59,664 nucleotides of DNA from Ardenticatenales bacterium (GCA_020634795.1 JACKAZ010000015.1:1-59664); one strand, 5' to 3'; positions 1 through 9,780 are shown, numbered from the stretch's first letter. A program made the numbers and translations. Notes: generated by a model from the letters alone, not told the origin.

Positions 1-409
1 ATGTAAAACAGGATATTGCCTACCATAGAGGTGGGGCGCAGAGTGGGTGCGGACTCTTACTCAACAAAGCCGCGCGTCGCGTGCCGAGGGACGACACCGC
101 CTGAAATCGCCAGCTCCCCTAGCTCCCCCCGCTCTCCTAGCTCCCCCAGCTCCCCCTGCCGCGCCACTATTTCTCAATCCCAAGAAATACTTTAGAATGT
201 AGGGACACTGATCGAGCGTTGACGCGATCGCAACGCAATGACGCTGCCCCACAACCGAAGAACAGCGCCTTGCGTTGCACTCTCCCTTAGGAGACGCAAC
301 GTAGTACGCGCCGAAGACCCAATGGCGGGCGATGACCTAGCACCGATGATCGCCCGCCTATTCCTATCTTGGCAAAACCTTGAATCCATAGCAGTTAGAG
401 GAGCTATCC
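1..409. other. left-edge spacer upstream of pdhA
   Basis: I see no convincing gene here. The reading frames that cross it are short, low-complexity or read into pdhA out of frame. It carries a C-rich array of AGCTCCC-type units at 111-158 and must hold the pdhA promoter, but I could not pick a well-spaced -35/-10 pair. Confidence 0.6.
111..158. repeat. degenerate AGCTCCC short repeat array
   Basis: About five units of the form (T/C)AGCTCCCC follow one another with small length differences. Related C-rich or complementary arrays occur at 32109-32145 and 36545-36570, so this is a dispersed spacer repeat rather than a one-off tract. Confidence 0.5.
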
Positions 410-1453
410 ATGGCTACCCCGAAGAGCGACGTAGAACACGAAACGCTGAGCGCCGACCTGTCGACCGACAAGCTGGTCGAGTGGTACAGCCGCATGGAGC
501 TGATGCGCCGCTTCGAAAACCACGCGGAACGCTACTACCAAGAGGGCAAGATCGCGGGCTACCACCACATCTATAGCGGCCAGGAAGCGGTCGCGATGGG
601 CATCTTTGCCCACCTCGGCCCCGACGATCACATCATCACCGCCTACCGCGACCACGGCCCTGCCCTGGCACGTGGCATCGACCCTAAGCCCGCCATGGCG
701 GAACTGTGGGGCAAGGCGACCGGTACGTCACAGGGGAAGGGCGGTTCGATGCACTTGGCCAGCCGCAAACTCCATTTCTGGGGCGGTTATGCCATCGTGG
801 CGGCCCACCTCAGCCTCGCTACCGGTATCGCATTGGCCGAGCAGTACAAAGGCCACGATACCGTCACCGTCTGTATGTTCGGCGATGGATCGACCAACAA
901 TGGCTATTTCCACGAAGCGTTGAATTTGGCCAAAGTCTGGGATCTGCCCATCCTCTTCGTCTGCGAGAACAACCTCTACGGCATGTGGACGCCCGTCGGC
1001 GACGTGTCGGCGGTGAGCGATGTCTACAAGAAGGCCTGTGGCTACGAGATTCCCGCCAAGCAGATCGATGGGATGAACGTGCTTCACGTTTACGACGAGG
1101 TCGCCGAGGCGATCGACCATATCCGCGCGGGCAACGGCCCCTACTTCATCGAGGCGCTCACCTACCGCTATCGCGGCCACGGCGCGGGCGACATCGAGGC
1201 GTATCGCACCAAGGACGAAGTGGCCGAATACAAAGAGAAGGATCCGCTCGTTCAACTGGCCAGCTACTTGGCCGATGAGCGGGATGTCGATCGCAGCAAG
1301 TTGGAAACGCTGGCCAAAGAGGCAGAAGGAGAGATCAACGCCGCAGTCGAATTCGCTCGCGAAAGCGAGGAGCCAGCGCTGGAAACGATCTGGGACAACA
1401 TCTTCGCCGCTCCCTTCGAAGATCGGGGCAGCGTCAGCAAAGGTCGGAGTTAG
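410..1453 (+). CDS. pdhA: pyruvate dehydrogenase E1 component, alpha subunit
   Basis: Thiamine-diphosphate-dependent E1 alpha (347 aa). With the beta subunit it decarboxylates pyruvate and passes the acetyl group to the E2 lipoyl arm, in the cytoplasm. The ThDP motif is visible as GDGSTNNG followed about 25 residues later by ENN (roughly residues 162-193). The substrate and phosphorylation-loop region RYRGHGAGD is near residue 254. Length is typical for the short E1 alpha of two-subunit E1 enzymes. The ATG follows an AGAGGAG ribosome-binding site. E1 beta and E2 follow on the same strand. A branched-chain 2-oxoacid E1 is the main alternative, since this subfamily is hard to separate by eye; pyruvate is favoured by overall similarity and gene order. 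Confidence 0.9.
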   Translation: MATPKSDVEHETLSADLSTDKLVEWYSRMELMRRFENHAERYYQEGKIAGYHHIYSGQEAVAMGIFAHLGPDDHIITAYRDHGPALARGIDPKPAMAELWGKATGTSQGKGGSMHLASRKLHFWGGYAIVAAHLSLATGIALAEQYKGHDTVTVCMFGDGSTNNGYFHEALNLAKVWDLPILFVCENNLYGMWTPVGDVSAVSDVYKKACGYEIPAKQIDGMNVLHVYDEVAEAIDHIRAGNGPYFIEALTYRYRGHGAGDIEAYRTKDEVAEYKEKDPLVQLASYLADERDVDRSKLETLAKEAEGEINAAVEFARESEEPALETIWDNIFAAPFEDRGSVSKGRS

Positions 1454-1572
1454 CAGAGAGAGAGAGAGCGGAGATAGTGAGAAGGTTGCATGGCAATCGT
1501 TGAAAACGCCTAGCAATACCAAAGTACCCATTTTCGATTCTCCATTCTCCATAATAATGTAAGGAAACCATC

Positions 1573-2721
1573 ATGGCAGAAGAACAAGAGAAAGTCGCCG
1601 AAGCCGAGGCAGAGGACGTGAGCGCTGCCGCCGAAGCCGATCAGGAGGCGTTGCCCCAAGAGGCGCAGGAGGCATCGGGCGAATCGGCGCCGGAAGCGGA
1701 GCAAGCGGAAGCGGTACAGACGGAGCAACGTGAGCGCCCCAACAAGATGCGGATGGTCGATGCCATCAACTGGGCGATGATCGACGAAATGCGTGCCGAC
1801 GAGGACGTCTTCCTGATGGGCGAAGAGGTCGCGGGCGGTTCGGGCGGCACCTACGGCGCCTCGCGCGGTATGTTGGAAGAGTTTGGCGAAAGGCGGATCC
1901 GCAACACCCCCATCTCCGAGATGGTGATCGGCGGGGCCGCAGTCGGCGCCGCGATGAACGGTCTGAAACCGATCGCCGAATACATGACCGCCAACTTCGC
2001 CATGCTTGGCATGGATGCCATCGTCAACCATGCGGCGAAGATCTACTCGATGTTCGGCGGCCAGTTCAACGTGCCGGTCACCTATCGCATGGCCGCCACA
2101 TGGAGCCAGAACTCAGCGACCCACTCCCAAACGATCGAGGGCTGGTTCGCCCACGTGCCGGGGCTGAAGGTCGTCTATCCCGGCACCCCCAAGGATGCCT
2201 ATGGGATGTTGCGGGCCGCGATCCAAGATCCCGACCCGGTGATCTTCTATGAGAGTATCAACCTCTACTACAACCGGCGCCTGGCGGAAGAAATCCCCGC
2301 CGACATGGCGCCGATCCCGCTCGACCGCAACGTGGTGAAGCGAGAGGGGTCGGATGTAACGATCCTCACCTACGGACGCATGCTCTCCGTCTGCTTGGGG
2401 GCCGCCGCTAAACTGGAAAAAGAAGGCATTTCAGCCGAGGTCGTCGACATGCGCGTGCTGCGTCCGCTCGATCTGGAACCAGCGCTCGCCTCCTTCAAGA
2501 AGACCTACCGCGCGGTCGTCGCCACCGACGATTGGCGCTCGGTCGGCATGGGGGCCGAACTGGCCGCCTCGCTCTACGAACATGGCTTTGACTACCTCGA
2601 CGCCCCGATCGAGCGCGTCGCCCAAAAAGAGGTGCCAACCCCCTACAACCGCACCCTCGAACTTTCTGCCTTCCCGGACGAGGAGGATGTCATCAACGCC
2701 GTCAAGAAAGTCATTCGTTAA
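1573..2721 (+). CDS. pdhB: pyruvate dehydrogenase E1 component, beta subunit, with acidic N-terminal extension
   Basis: E1 beta (382 aa), partner of the upstream alpha subunit. The core begins near residue 57 at MRMVDAINWAMIDEMRADED and shows the expected MGEEVA, NTPISE and NFAMLGMDAIVNHAAK segments. The transketolase C-terminal region follows (DVTILTYGRM, VVDMRVLRPLD). The first 55 or so residues are almost only Ala, Glu, Gln and Asp and lie outside the usual family start. The ATG at 1573 sits after AAGGAAACC, and there is no later ATG before the core with a better site, so the extension looks genuinely translated. A 119-base gap separates it from pdhA. Confidence 0.9.
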   Translation: MAEEQEKVAEAEAEDVSAAAEADQEALPQEAQEASGESAPEAEQAEAVQTEQRERPNKMRMVDAINWAMIDEMRADEDVFLMGEEVAGGSGGTYGASRGMLEEFGERRIRNTPISEMVIGGAAVGAAMNGLKPIAEYMTANFAMLGMDAIVNHAAKIYSMFGGQFNVPVTYRMAATWSQNSATHSQTIEGWFAHVPGLKVVYPGTPKDAYGMLRAAIQDPDPVIFYESINLYYNRRLAEEIPADMAPIPLDRNVVKREGSDVTILTYGRMLSVCLGAAAKLEKEGISAEVVDMRVLRPLDLEPALASFKKTYRAVVATDDWRSVGMGAELAASLYEHGFDYLDAPIERVAQKEVPTPYNRTLELSAFPDEEDVINAVKKVIR

Positions 2722-2870
2722 AAGAGGAAAGGGAACCGCGAGCGTTGGAACATTTTGACCATGCACAACACCAACGCTCAGCCCCTGAACGCATAAAACT
2801 CACCCCAACTCCCACAGGATAGAGACCGCTGCCCCAACGACGGGCCGCAGCGCGAACGACAGGAGGATTC

Positions 2871-4196
2871 GTGGCAACCGAAGTCAAGATGCCGAAATTG
2901 GGCATTGATATGGTCGATGGCTTGATCTCGCGCTGGCTGAAAGAAGAGGGCGACACGGTCGAAGCCAACGAGGCGATCGCCGAGGTCGAGACCGACAAAT
3001 CGACGGTCGAAATGGAAGCGCCAGCGGCGGGCGTGCTGCTGAAAATCGTGGTGCCGCCGGACGAGCTGGTCGACGTCGGCGCGGTCATCGCCTATATCGG
3101 CGAAGAAGGCGAAGCGGTGGGCGATGGCGACCGCAGTGCCGACGACAGCGCGGCGGCGGCGCCCTCCGTTGAGGAAGCGGGCGACGCGGAAGCCGCGCCC
3201 GCCGACGACAGCGCCACAGAGAAACAACGGCCCGCGCCGCCAGACAGCGATGAGAGCAAAGCCCGCGCCGCGCCCAGCGGCGAACCGACGCCGCCGGGCG
3301 GGGTGAAGGCCAGCCCCGTCGCACGGCGCATCGCCGCCGAGAATGACATTGATCTGAGCCGTGTCGAGGGCAGCGGCCCGGGCGGACGCATCGTCATCCG
3401 CGATGTGGAACAGATCGTCGAAGCGGGTGGCCTGCCCGCCGAGGAAAAATCCGCGCCGCAAGCCGCCCCCGTTGCCGCAGTCGCGGCTCCCGCCGTGCAT
3501 CCGCAGGGCGAATCGAGCGAAGTGCCGCTCAGCCGGATGCGCAAACGCATCACCGAGGTGCTCACCGCCTCGAAAGCGCCGGTTCCCCACTTCTACGTCA
3601 CGGTCGATGTCGATATGGGTAAGGCGATGACGCTCCGCCAGCAGATGAACGAATCGCTCGCCGAAGAAGGGATCAAGATCTCCTTCAACGATCTGGTGGT
3701 GAAGGCGACCGCGCTGGCGCTGACGCGCTTCCCCAACATCAACAGCAGCTTCGCGGGCGACAAGATCGTGATGCACGGTGACATCAACGTGGGCATCGCC
3801 GTTTCGACCGAAGCGGGGCTGCTGACGATTGCCACCCGCCAGACGGACAAGATGTCGTTGAGCGAACTGTCGCAGGTTACCCGCGAACGGGCCGACCGCG
3901 CCCGCGAGGGCAAGATGAAGGCCGACGACATGGGCGACACCACCTTCACCGTCTCCAACCTCGGCATGTTCGGTGTGGACTCCTTCGTCGCGATCATCAC
4001 CCCGCCCGAAGCGGGCATCCTCGCGGTCGGCGGCATCCGCCAAGAGCCGGTCGTGGCCGCGAGCGAGATCGTCGTCGGCTCGCGGATGCGGATCACCATC
4101 TCCGCCGACCATCGCGTCACCGACGGCGTGGAAGCGGCTGAATTCGTCAACGAGGTCAAGCGACTGCTGGAAAATCCGCTGCGCATGATGGTGTAG
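2871..4196 (+). CDS. pdhC: dihydrolipoamide acetyltransferase E2 of the pyruvate dehydrogenase complex
   Basis: E2 core (441 aa) that carries acyl groups on a lipoyl-lysine and transfers them to CoA. The order is one lipoyl domain (residues 1-78, lipoyl-Lys43 in ETDKST), a long Ala/Pro/Asp/Glu-rich linker, a peripheral-subunit-binding domain at about 146-180 (SPVARRIAAENDIDL, GSGPGGRI), and a catalytic acyltransferase domain ending in DHRVTDG near 413, which holds the active-site His and Asp. The start is a GTG preceded at good spacing by AGGAGG. No E3 (lpd) gene follows; the unit ends at the terminator at 4221. Confidence 0.93.
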   Translation: MATEVKMPKLGIDMVDGLISRWLKEEGDTVEANEAIAEVETDKSTVEMEAPAAGVLLKIVVPPDELVDVGAVIAYIGEEGEAVGDGDRSADDSAAAAPSVEEAGDAEAAPADDSATEKQRPAPPDSDESKARAAPSGEPTPPGGVKASPVARRIAAENDIDLSRVEGSGPGGRIVIRDVEQIVEAGGLPAEEKSAPQAAPVAAVAAPAVHPQGESSEVPLSRMRKRITEVLTASKAPVPHFYVTVDVDMGKAMTLRQQMNESLAEEGIKISFNDLVVKATALALTRFPNINSSFAGDKIVMHGDINVGIAVSTEAGLLTIATRQTDKMSLSELSQVTRERADRAREGKMKADDMGDTTFTVSNLGMFGVDSFVAIITPPEAGILAVGGIRQEPVVAASEIVVGSRMRITISADHRVTDGVEAAEFVNEVKRLLENPLRMMV

Positions 4197-4220
4197 CCGT
4201 CACCCTACGCGCACCTCCCC

Positions 4221-4252
4221 AAGGAGCGTGGCGAGATGCCACGCTCCTTTTT
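4221..4252 (+). terminator. Rho-independent terminator after pdhC
   Basis: A perfect 12-bp stem (AAGGAGCGTGGC with GCCACGCTCCTT) with a 5-base loop runs straight into a T tract. It lies 25 bases after the pdhC stop. Confidence 0.9.
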
Positions 4253-4384
4253 ATGACCCGAGTGGCGCTGACCGCGCCACACCCCCCTTCCAGCGCCATT
4301 CGCGCCATCTTTTGCCCACAACGCTAGGCTGGGTCAGAATGAACCGCGCAGGCGCCTTTCGGGTATTTACCTCAGCAGCTTCCG

Positions 4385-7300
4385 ATGCTTGTTTCCCGAC
4401 CGAGCGCAGAAAGAGCCAGCATGTCCCGCCCCGATGAAATCGTCGAACGCGCCCGCGCGCTTGCCCAGCAGGGTGAGCAGACCGAAGCCCGCCAACTGCT
4501 GTTGCAGGCCATCGCGCAAGACGGGCGCAACCGCGCGGCATGGCGGCTGCGGGCGACGCTGGCGGAGGACGAGTGGGAGGCACGACGCGCGTGGGAACGG
4601 CTGCTCGAACTGGACCCCACGGATGAAGCGGCGCGACAGGCCCTCAGCGTGCCCGAGCAGACCACAACAACCGTTCCGCCGCCACCGTCGACGCCCCTTC
4701 CCCGCCGCCCCCTCCCGTGGCGCGATCTGCTGCTGGCGGTGGGTCAGCGGCTGATCGTGACGCTGCTGATCTTGCTGGCCCTAATGATCGTCAGCTTCTT
4801 AGGACTCGAAATGGCACGCGGCACCCCCTGGCGCGCTGCCCTGCCCGAAGCGCTGACCGCGACCGCTGCCTATGCCGCGCAGATCGCGCGGGGCGACCTC
4901 GGCGTCGTTTCATCGCAACAGGCGCAGCTTTTGCCGCGGCCCATCGCCGCCGTGCTGCGTGAATCCCTCTCCAAAAGCATGGGTCTGCTCGGCCTTTCTC
5001 TGCTGGTGGCAACGCTGCTGGGCCTTCTGCTCGGCACCCTCGCCGCCTTGCGGCGCCATTCCGCGTGGTCGGTCGTCGTGTTGCTCAGTACACTCATTGG
5101 TATCTCCGTGCCAAGCTTCTTCGCCGCGATCCTGCTGCAACGGCTGGTGATTCGTTGGGGCCGCATGACGGATGGCCCCGTCCCGATCCCGGTCGGCGGC
5201 TTCGGCTGGGATGCCCATATCATCCTGCCCGCGCTCGTCCTCCTCGCCCGCCCCCTCGCCCAAATCGCCCGCGTCACCTTCGTGGCGCTCAGTGACGCGC
5301 TCGAACAGGAGTATGTCCGCACCGCACGGAGCAAAGGGCTGCGGGAACGGGTGGTCTTACTGCGCCACGTCTTCCGCAACGGGCTGATCCCCATTCTCAC
5401 CACGATCGGCCTCTCGCTCCGCTTCTCGCTAAGCAGTCTGCCGGTCGTCGAGCTCTTCTTCGGCTGGCCCGGCGTTGGCGCGGCGTTGCTGGATGCAATC
5501 GCGCGGCGCGACGACAAGCTGACGGTGGCGCTGCTGCTCTCACTGGGGCTGCTCTTCATCCTGATCAACAGTCTGCTCGATTTCAGCTACCGGCGGATCG
5601 ACCCGCGCCTGCGGGAACGAAGTCAACGGCAACTGCGCCAGCAAGGCACGCTGCTCGGGGCACTGCGAACCTTTGTGCAGGATTTGGGATCGACCCTCGT
5701 CAACAACCCGCTTGCGCGATGGCTGCGCCGCCGTGGCAAGCCCGCCACCGATGACCCCTTCCGTGAACTGCTGGCAACGGGCGACCGGACCGCGCCCACC
5801 CACGCCGCGCGCTACGAGCGGGAACGGCGGCGCACTTGGCTGCGTGCCACGCTGCGCAACCTGCCCTTCGTGCTGGGGGCGCTGCTGGTGGTCGGACTGC
5901 TGCTGATCTTCCTTTTCGGCCCACTCGTCGCCCCGCAAAGCCCCTACACCCGCACCCTCATCGCCATGGTCGATGGGCGGGTTCAGGCGCCGCCCTTCAA
6001 ACCCGGTCTCGACTATCCGTGGGGGAGCGATTTCCTCGGACGGGATATGATGAGCCTGGTGCTGGCGGGCGCGCAGCAGACCCTGTTGCTGGCGGGGCTG
6101 GTCGTGGCGGGCCGCATCGCGATCGGCCTGCTGTTGGGCGCGTTGGCGGGCTGGCAACAGGGCAGTCGGCTGGACCGCGTCATCCTCTCCCTGTCCGAAA
6201 TGGTGGCCGCCTTCCCCACCCTGATTCTGGCGATGCTGCTGGTGCTTGCGCTCGGCATCCGCGCGGGGCTGCCCCCCTTTGTGGTGGCGCTCACGCTGGT
6301 CGGCTGGGGCGAGGTGATGCAGTTTGTCCGCAGCGAAATCTTCGCACTCAAGCCCAAACCGTTCATCGAGAGCGCGGTTGCCATCGGCCTGCACGCGCCG
6401 CGCATCGTGGTGGCCCACGTCTTACCCAACCTGCTCCCTTCCCTGATCGCGATCGCCGCGCTGGAGATGGGAGCGGTGCTGATGCTGCTTGGCGAGTTGG
6501 GCTTCGTTGGCATCTTCATTGGGGGTGGCATTAGCACCGATCCGGATATGGCGACCGGCGTCGGCCTCTTCTATTCCGATGTGCCAGAATGGGGCGCGCT
6601 GCTGAGCAATATCCACGGCTACACCCAAGCCTACCCGTGGATGGCGCTCTATCCCGCCATCGCATTCTTTCTCGCCATCCTCGCCTTCAACCTCTTCGGC
6701 GAGGGGCTGCGCCGCCTTGTCGATGATGTGGGGGTCAACCTGACACGGCTGCTCAACCGCTACACGCTCACTCTGGCTCTGTTGCTCTTTTTGGGCTGGG
6801 GGTGGGTGCGCGACAACACGGGCGAAGCCGCAGTCTACCGTCAGCAAGCGGCCCGGTTCGATGGCGCGCGGGCGCTGGCGGATGTCGAACGGCTTACCAG
6901 CCCAGAGATGGCAGGGCGCGCGATCGGGACGGCGGGCGCGGATCGCGCCGCCGACTACATCGCGCAGCGGTTCGAGGCGTTGGGGCTGCAGCGGGCGGGC
7001 GAGGATTCGAGCTACTTCCAGAACAAGGCGCGCAGCTTCCAGCAACTCAGCGCGGTGCCAGAGTTGCGGATCGATGATGGCGGGCCTCCGCTCCGCTATC
7101 TGATCGACTTCAACGAAACGGCGGGCCGCCTTCCGATTGAGGGCGAAGGAAGCGGCCCCGCGCGCTTGCTGCTCTTTGGCGACCCCAGCGGCGGCATCCC
7201 CCGTTTCGGCATCCCCCCCTTCCTGCGTTCAGTCGACTTCGGTGACGAAGTCCTGCTTGTGCTTTCCGAGCGCGACATGCAGCTCGCCTTCTGGACCCCC

Positions 7301-8221
7301 TATCGGGCGCTGCTCGTCGTCGCCGACGACCCCGCGCAATTGACGCACGTCCGCACCCTGCCGGGGCGGGATGGCAGCAGCCCGCCGATCTTACGCATCT
7401 CCGAAACGACGGCCAACCGGCTGCTGGCGGCGGCAGATCTGACAGTGGCGACCGCCCGTGCGCGGCAGGCGGCGCTCGACCCCATCACGTGGGAGAGCGT
7501 GCCGTTGAACGTAGCAGTGACGGCCCGTGTGGCAGGCACTGTCCAAGCGCAGGTGCCGGTACGCCATGTGATCGGCCATCTGCCCGGCGACTCCTTCCTC
7601 TACGACGACAAGATGATCATCGTGATGGCCCAGTACGACAGCCCGCCCCTCAACCCAGCGGGGGATTTCAGCTACGCCAACGACAACGCCAGCGGTGTCG
7701 CGGTCATGCTCGAGCTGATCCGCGCGATCAAGGAATCGGGCTACCAACCTTACAAAACGATGCTCTTCGTGGCCTACAGCGGCGAGGGGCTGGAGGTGGG
7801 CGAGTGGGTCAATCCGCCGGAGGTCAAAGATTTCCTCCAGGCCAAGTATGGCTTTGCGGGCAATTTCGAGGTGGAGAGCGTCATCCAACTGCGTGGCGTC
7901 GGCGCGGGGTCGGGCGATCACCCCACCTTCGACGCGGGGGGCAGTCTGCGCCTCTCCGAACTGTTTGGCACCGCCTCCCGCCGGATGGATTCCGGCGCGG
8001 AGCGGATCATCGAGCCGCTCAACGTGGGGATGGTGGGCGCGGAAGGGGGTGGCATCGTCCGCAGCCAGCAGGATAACGTCATCCAGATTCAGTGGGCAGG
8101 TAGTGACCAAATCGCCACCGTTGATGATGAAATTGAGCTTGTCTCCCCCGATCGACTGGAACGTGTCGGGGAATGGGTCGGCCACGCGCTGATGCTGATG
8201 GGACGGGCCACCGACCGCTGA
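4385..8221 (+). CDS. fused DppB-DppC-type peptide permease with C-terminal M28-like pseudo-peptidase
   Basis: One 1278-residue protein. Residues 1-95 are helical and TPR-like. About 115-420 is a DppB-type permease with its cytoplasmic coupling loop near 310 (EYVRTARSKGL). About 490-785 is a DppC-type permease with a second coupling loop near 660 (FIESAVAIGLHAPRI). An extra membrane helix at about 793-808 should carry the rest outside the cell. From about 815 the sequence follows the M28 aminopeptidase fold (SPEMAGRAIGTAGADRAADY), but metal ligands are altered: HYDS-type His is Gln (MAQYDS), the Glu-Glu pair is Glu-Gly (SGEG), the later Asp is Arg and the final SDH is SQQ. No ATPase or binding protein lies next to it. 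An alternative start is the ATG at 4421. Confidence 0.85.
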   Translation: MLVSRPSAERASMSRPDEIVERARALAQQGEQTEARQLLLQAIAQDGRNRAAWRLRATLAEDEWEARRAWERLLELDPTDEAARQALSVPEQTTTTVPPPPSTPLPRRPLPWRDLLLAVGQRLIVTLLILLALMIVSFLGLEMARGTPWRAALPEALTATAAYAAQIARGDLGVVSSQQAQLLPRPIAAVLRESLSKSMGLLGLSLLVATLLGLLLGTLAALRRHSAWSVVVLLSTLIGISVPSFFAAILLQRLVIRWGRMTDGPVPIPVGGFGWDAHIILPALVLLARPLAQIARVTFVALSDALEQEYVRTARSKGLRERVVLLRHVFRNGLIPILTTIGLSLRFSLSSLPVVELFFGWPGVGAALLDAIARRDDKLTVALLLSLGLLFILINSLLDFSYRRIDPRLRERSQRQLRQQGTLLGALRTFVQDLGSTLVNNPLARWLRRRGKPATDDPFRELLATGDRTAPTHAARYERERRRTWLRATLRNLPFVLGALLVVGLLLIFLFGPLVAPQSPYTRTLIAMVDGRVQAPPFKPGLDYPWGSDFLGRDMMSLVLAGAQQTLLLAGLVVAGRIAIGLLLGALAGWQQGSRLDRVILSLSEMVAAFPTLILAMLLVLALGIRAGLPPFVVALTLVGWGEVMQFVRSEIFALKPKPFIESAVAIGLHAPRIVVAHVLPNLLPSLIAIAALEMGAVLMLLGELGFVGIFIGGGISTDPDMATGVGLFYSDVPEWGALLSNIHGYTQAYPWMALYPAIAFFLAILAFNLFGEGLRRLVDDVGVNLTRLLNRYTLTLALLLFLGWGWVRDNTGEAAVYRQQAARFDGARALADVERLTSPEMAGRAIGTAGADRAADYIAQRFEALGLQRAGEDSSYFQNKARSFQQLSAVPELRIDDGGPPLRYLIDFNETAGRLPIEGEGSGPARLLLFGDPSGGIPRFGIPPFLRSVDFGDEVLLVLSERDMQLAFWTPYRALLVVADDPAQLTHVRTLPGRDGSSPPILRISETTANRLLAAADLTVATARARQAALDPITWESVPLNVAVTARVAGTVQAQVPVRHVIGHLPGDSFLYDDKMIIVMAQYDSPPLNPAGDFSYANDNASGVAVMLELIRAIKESGYQPYKTMLFVAYSGEGLEVGEWVNPPEVKDFLQAKYGFAGNFEVESVIQLRGVGAGSGDHPTFDAGGSLRLSELFGTASRRMDSGAERIIEPLNVGMVGAEGGGIVRSQQDNVIQIQWAGSDQIATVDDEIELVSPDRLERVGEWVGHALMLMGRATDR

Positions 8222-8236
8222 CGAAAGGAGACCACG

Positions 8237-9568
8237 ATGGCGCTACAACCGCTCGCCGAAGCGCTGATGAACGAACAGCAGATCCCGGGCGCTGTGCTGG
8301 GCATCTGGCACGTGGGGCAGCTCGAGTTGCTGACGCTTGGCATCACGAACATTGAGCATCCGCTCCCCGTCACGGCGGCCACCCACTTTCAGATCGGGTC
8401 GATCAGCAAGAGCTATGTGGCCACGGCGATCATGCGCTTGGTCGAACGTGGGCAGCTCGGCCTCGACGATCGGGTGCGTGCCCATCTGCCGCACTTCGCG
8501 TTGCAGGACGAGGCGGTGGCCGACCAAGTCACCGTGCGCCATCTGTTGACCCACAGCAGCGGCTGGCTGGGTGACTACTTCAACGATTTCGGCTGGGGCG
8601 ATGGGGCGCTGGCCCACATGGTGGCGCAGATCGGCACCCTGCCGCAGATCACCCCGCTCGGCACGCACTATTCCTACAACAACGCCGCTTTCGCCATCGC
8701 GGGGCGGCTGATCGAGGGGGTGGCGGGCGAGCCGTTCGAGCGGGCGATGGCGCGGCTCATTTTCGAGCCGCTGGCCCTGACGCAGAGCGCTTACTTCCCG
8801 CACGCGCTGATCACCCGGTCGGTGGCGGCGGGCCATCGGGTGGAGGAGGGCGACGTGACGGTCACCCGTCCATGGGCGATGGGGCGGGCGGCGCATCCCG
8901 CGGGCGGCATCGTGCAGACGATGGGCGATCTGCTGACCTACGCGCAGAGCCATATGGATGGCAACGAGAGCTTGCTGTCGGAAGCGAGCAAAGCCGCGAT
9001 GCGCCGCGCGCAGCAACGGATCGACTCGCAGCAGCAGATGGGGCTTTCGTGGTTCTTGACGGAGATCGACGGCGTGCCGATCCTTTCGCATGGCGGCGCG
9101 ACCAACGGGCAGATCGCCCTGCTACAGATCGTCCCCTCGCAGCAATTCGCCGTGGGCGCGTTGACCAACAGCGACAACGGCAGCGCCTTCACGTCGCAGA
9201 TGGTCGCCGAAGCAACGGCGCAGCGGCTTGGCCTGCGGGCGACGGCCCCACAGCGCTTGCCGCTGCCCCCCAACGCCAGCGACTATGTGGGCCGCTACGA
9301 AGCGCCCGCGGACCGCGTGGAGTTGCGCATTGAAGGCGATGCCTTGCTGATCAAGGAAACGCCCAAAGGGGGCTTTCCGACGCCCAATGCGCCGCCGCCC
9401 CCCACGCCCGACGCGGTACGGGCGATGTTCTGCGGCGAGGACGAGATCGTCATCATCGAAGGGATTTCAAAGGACAAACGCGCCACTTTCATTCGGAACG
9501 AGGCGGGGCAGATCGCCTACCTGCGAATCTGGGGGCGGCTGCACGAGCGGGAGGAGAACGGAGTGTAA
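8237..9568 (+). CDS. serine hydrolase, beta-lactamase class C / DD-peptidase family
   Basis: A 443-residue penicillin-binding-protein-like serine hydrolase. The three family motifs are present: Ser55-Ile-Ser-Lys58 (nucleophile and general base), Tyr147-Asn-Asn149, and His285-Gly-Gly287. A C-terminal beta domain (about 350-443, YVGRYEAPADRVELRIEG) resembles the domain found after many such enzymes. There is no signal peptide, so it is probably cytoplasmic or exported by another route. It starts 15 bases after the permease fusion with an AAAGGAG site, suggesting one operon and possibly peptide or D-amino-acid metabolism. Exact substrate cannot be told; esterase or D-aminopeptidase activity is equally possible. 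Confidence 0.85.
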   Translation: MALQPLAEALMNEQQIPGAVLGIWHVGQLELLTLGITNIEHPLPVTAATHFQIGSISKSYVATAIMRLVERGQLGLDDRVRAHLPHFALQDEAVADQVTVRHLLTHSSGWLGDYFNDFGWGDGALAHMVAQIGTLPQITPLGTHYSYNNAAFAIAGRLIEGVAGEPFERAMARLIFEPLALTQSAYFPHALITRSVAAGHRVEEGDVTVTRPWAMGRAAHPAGGIVQTMGDLLTYAQSHMDGNESLLSEASKAAMRRAQQRIDSQQQMGLSWFLTEIDGVPILSHGGATNGQIALLQIVPSQQFAVGALTNSDNGSAFTSQMVAEATAQRLGLRATAPQRLPLPPNASDYVGRYEAPADRVELRIEGDALLIKETPKGGFPTPNAPPPPTPDAVRAMFCGEDEIVIIEGISKDKRATFIRNEAGQIAYLRIWGRLHEREENGV

Positions 9569-9663
9569 CGGTAGACCAAGAGGTGCGTCTCGATAAGAGT
9601 CAACCCATTCGCTTGTACAGTTCGGTGCCAGTCTATGTGGGTCCGCAACGGGTGGACTGCAGC

Positions 9664-9748
9664 CTTACCCGCAAGCGGGAACCCACCACTTCGCGGACGC
9701 TCCTTCCCCAAGGCGTTCTTTCCCAGTGATTACCCCACACAAATTCCA
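9664..9748. repeat. dispersed ~85-bp repeat, copy 1
   Basis: This stretch aligns by eye along most of its length with 36402-36485 in the same orientation. Shared blocks include GGGAACCCACC, AGGCG, TTTCC and TGATTACCC. It contains a small CCCGC/GCGGG hairpin. The two copies are diverged. Confidence 0.5.
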
Positions 9749-9780
9749 GCTTCTTGTTGCATACATCACTCTGCGGGGTA

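Noticed and set aside
728..1552. Long minus-strand frame opposite pdhA
   Set aside because: It has no family signal or ribosome-binding site and mirrors the codon bias of pdhA; it is a GC-rich shadow.
2778..4112. 444-codon minus-strand frame opposite pdhC
   Set aside because: It is rich in His, Arg and Asp as expected for the complement of an Ala/Asp/Glu-rich gene and carries no recognisable domain.
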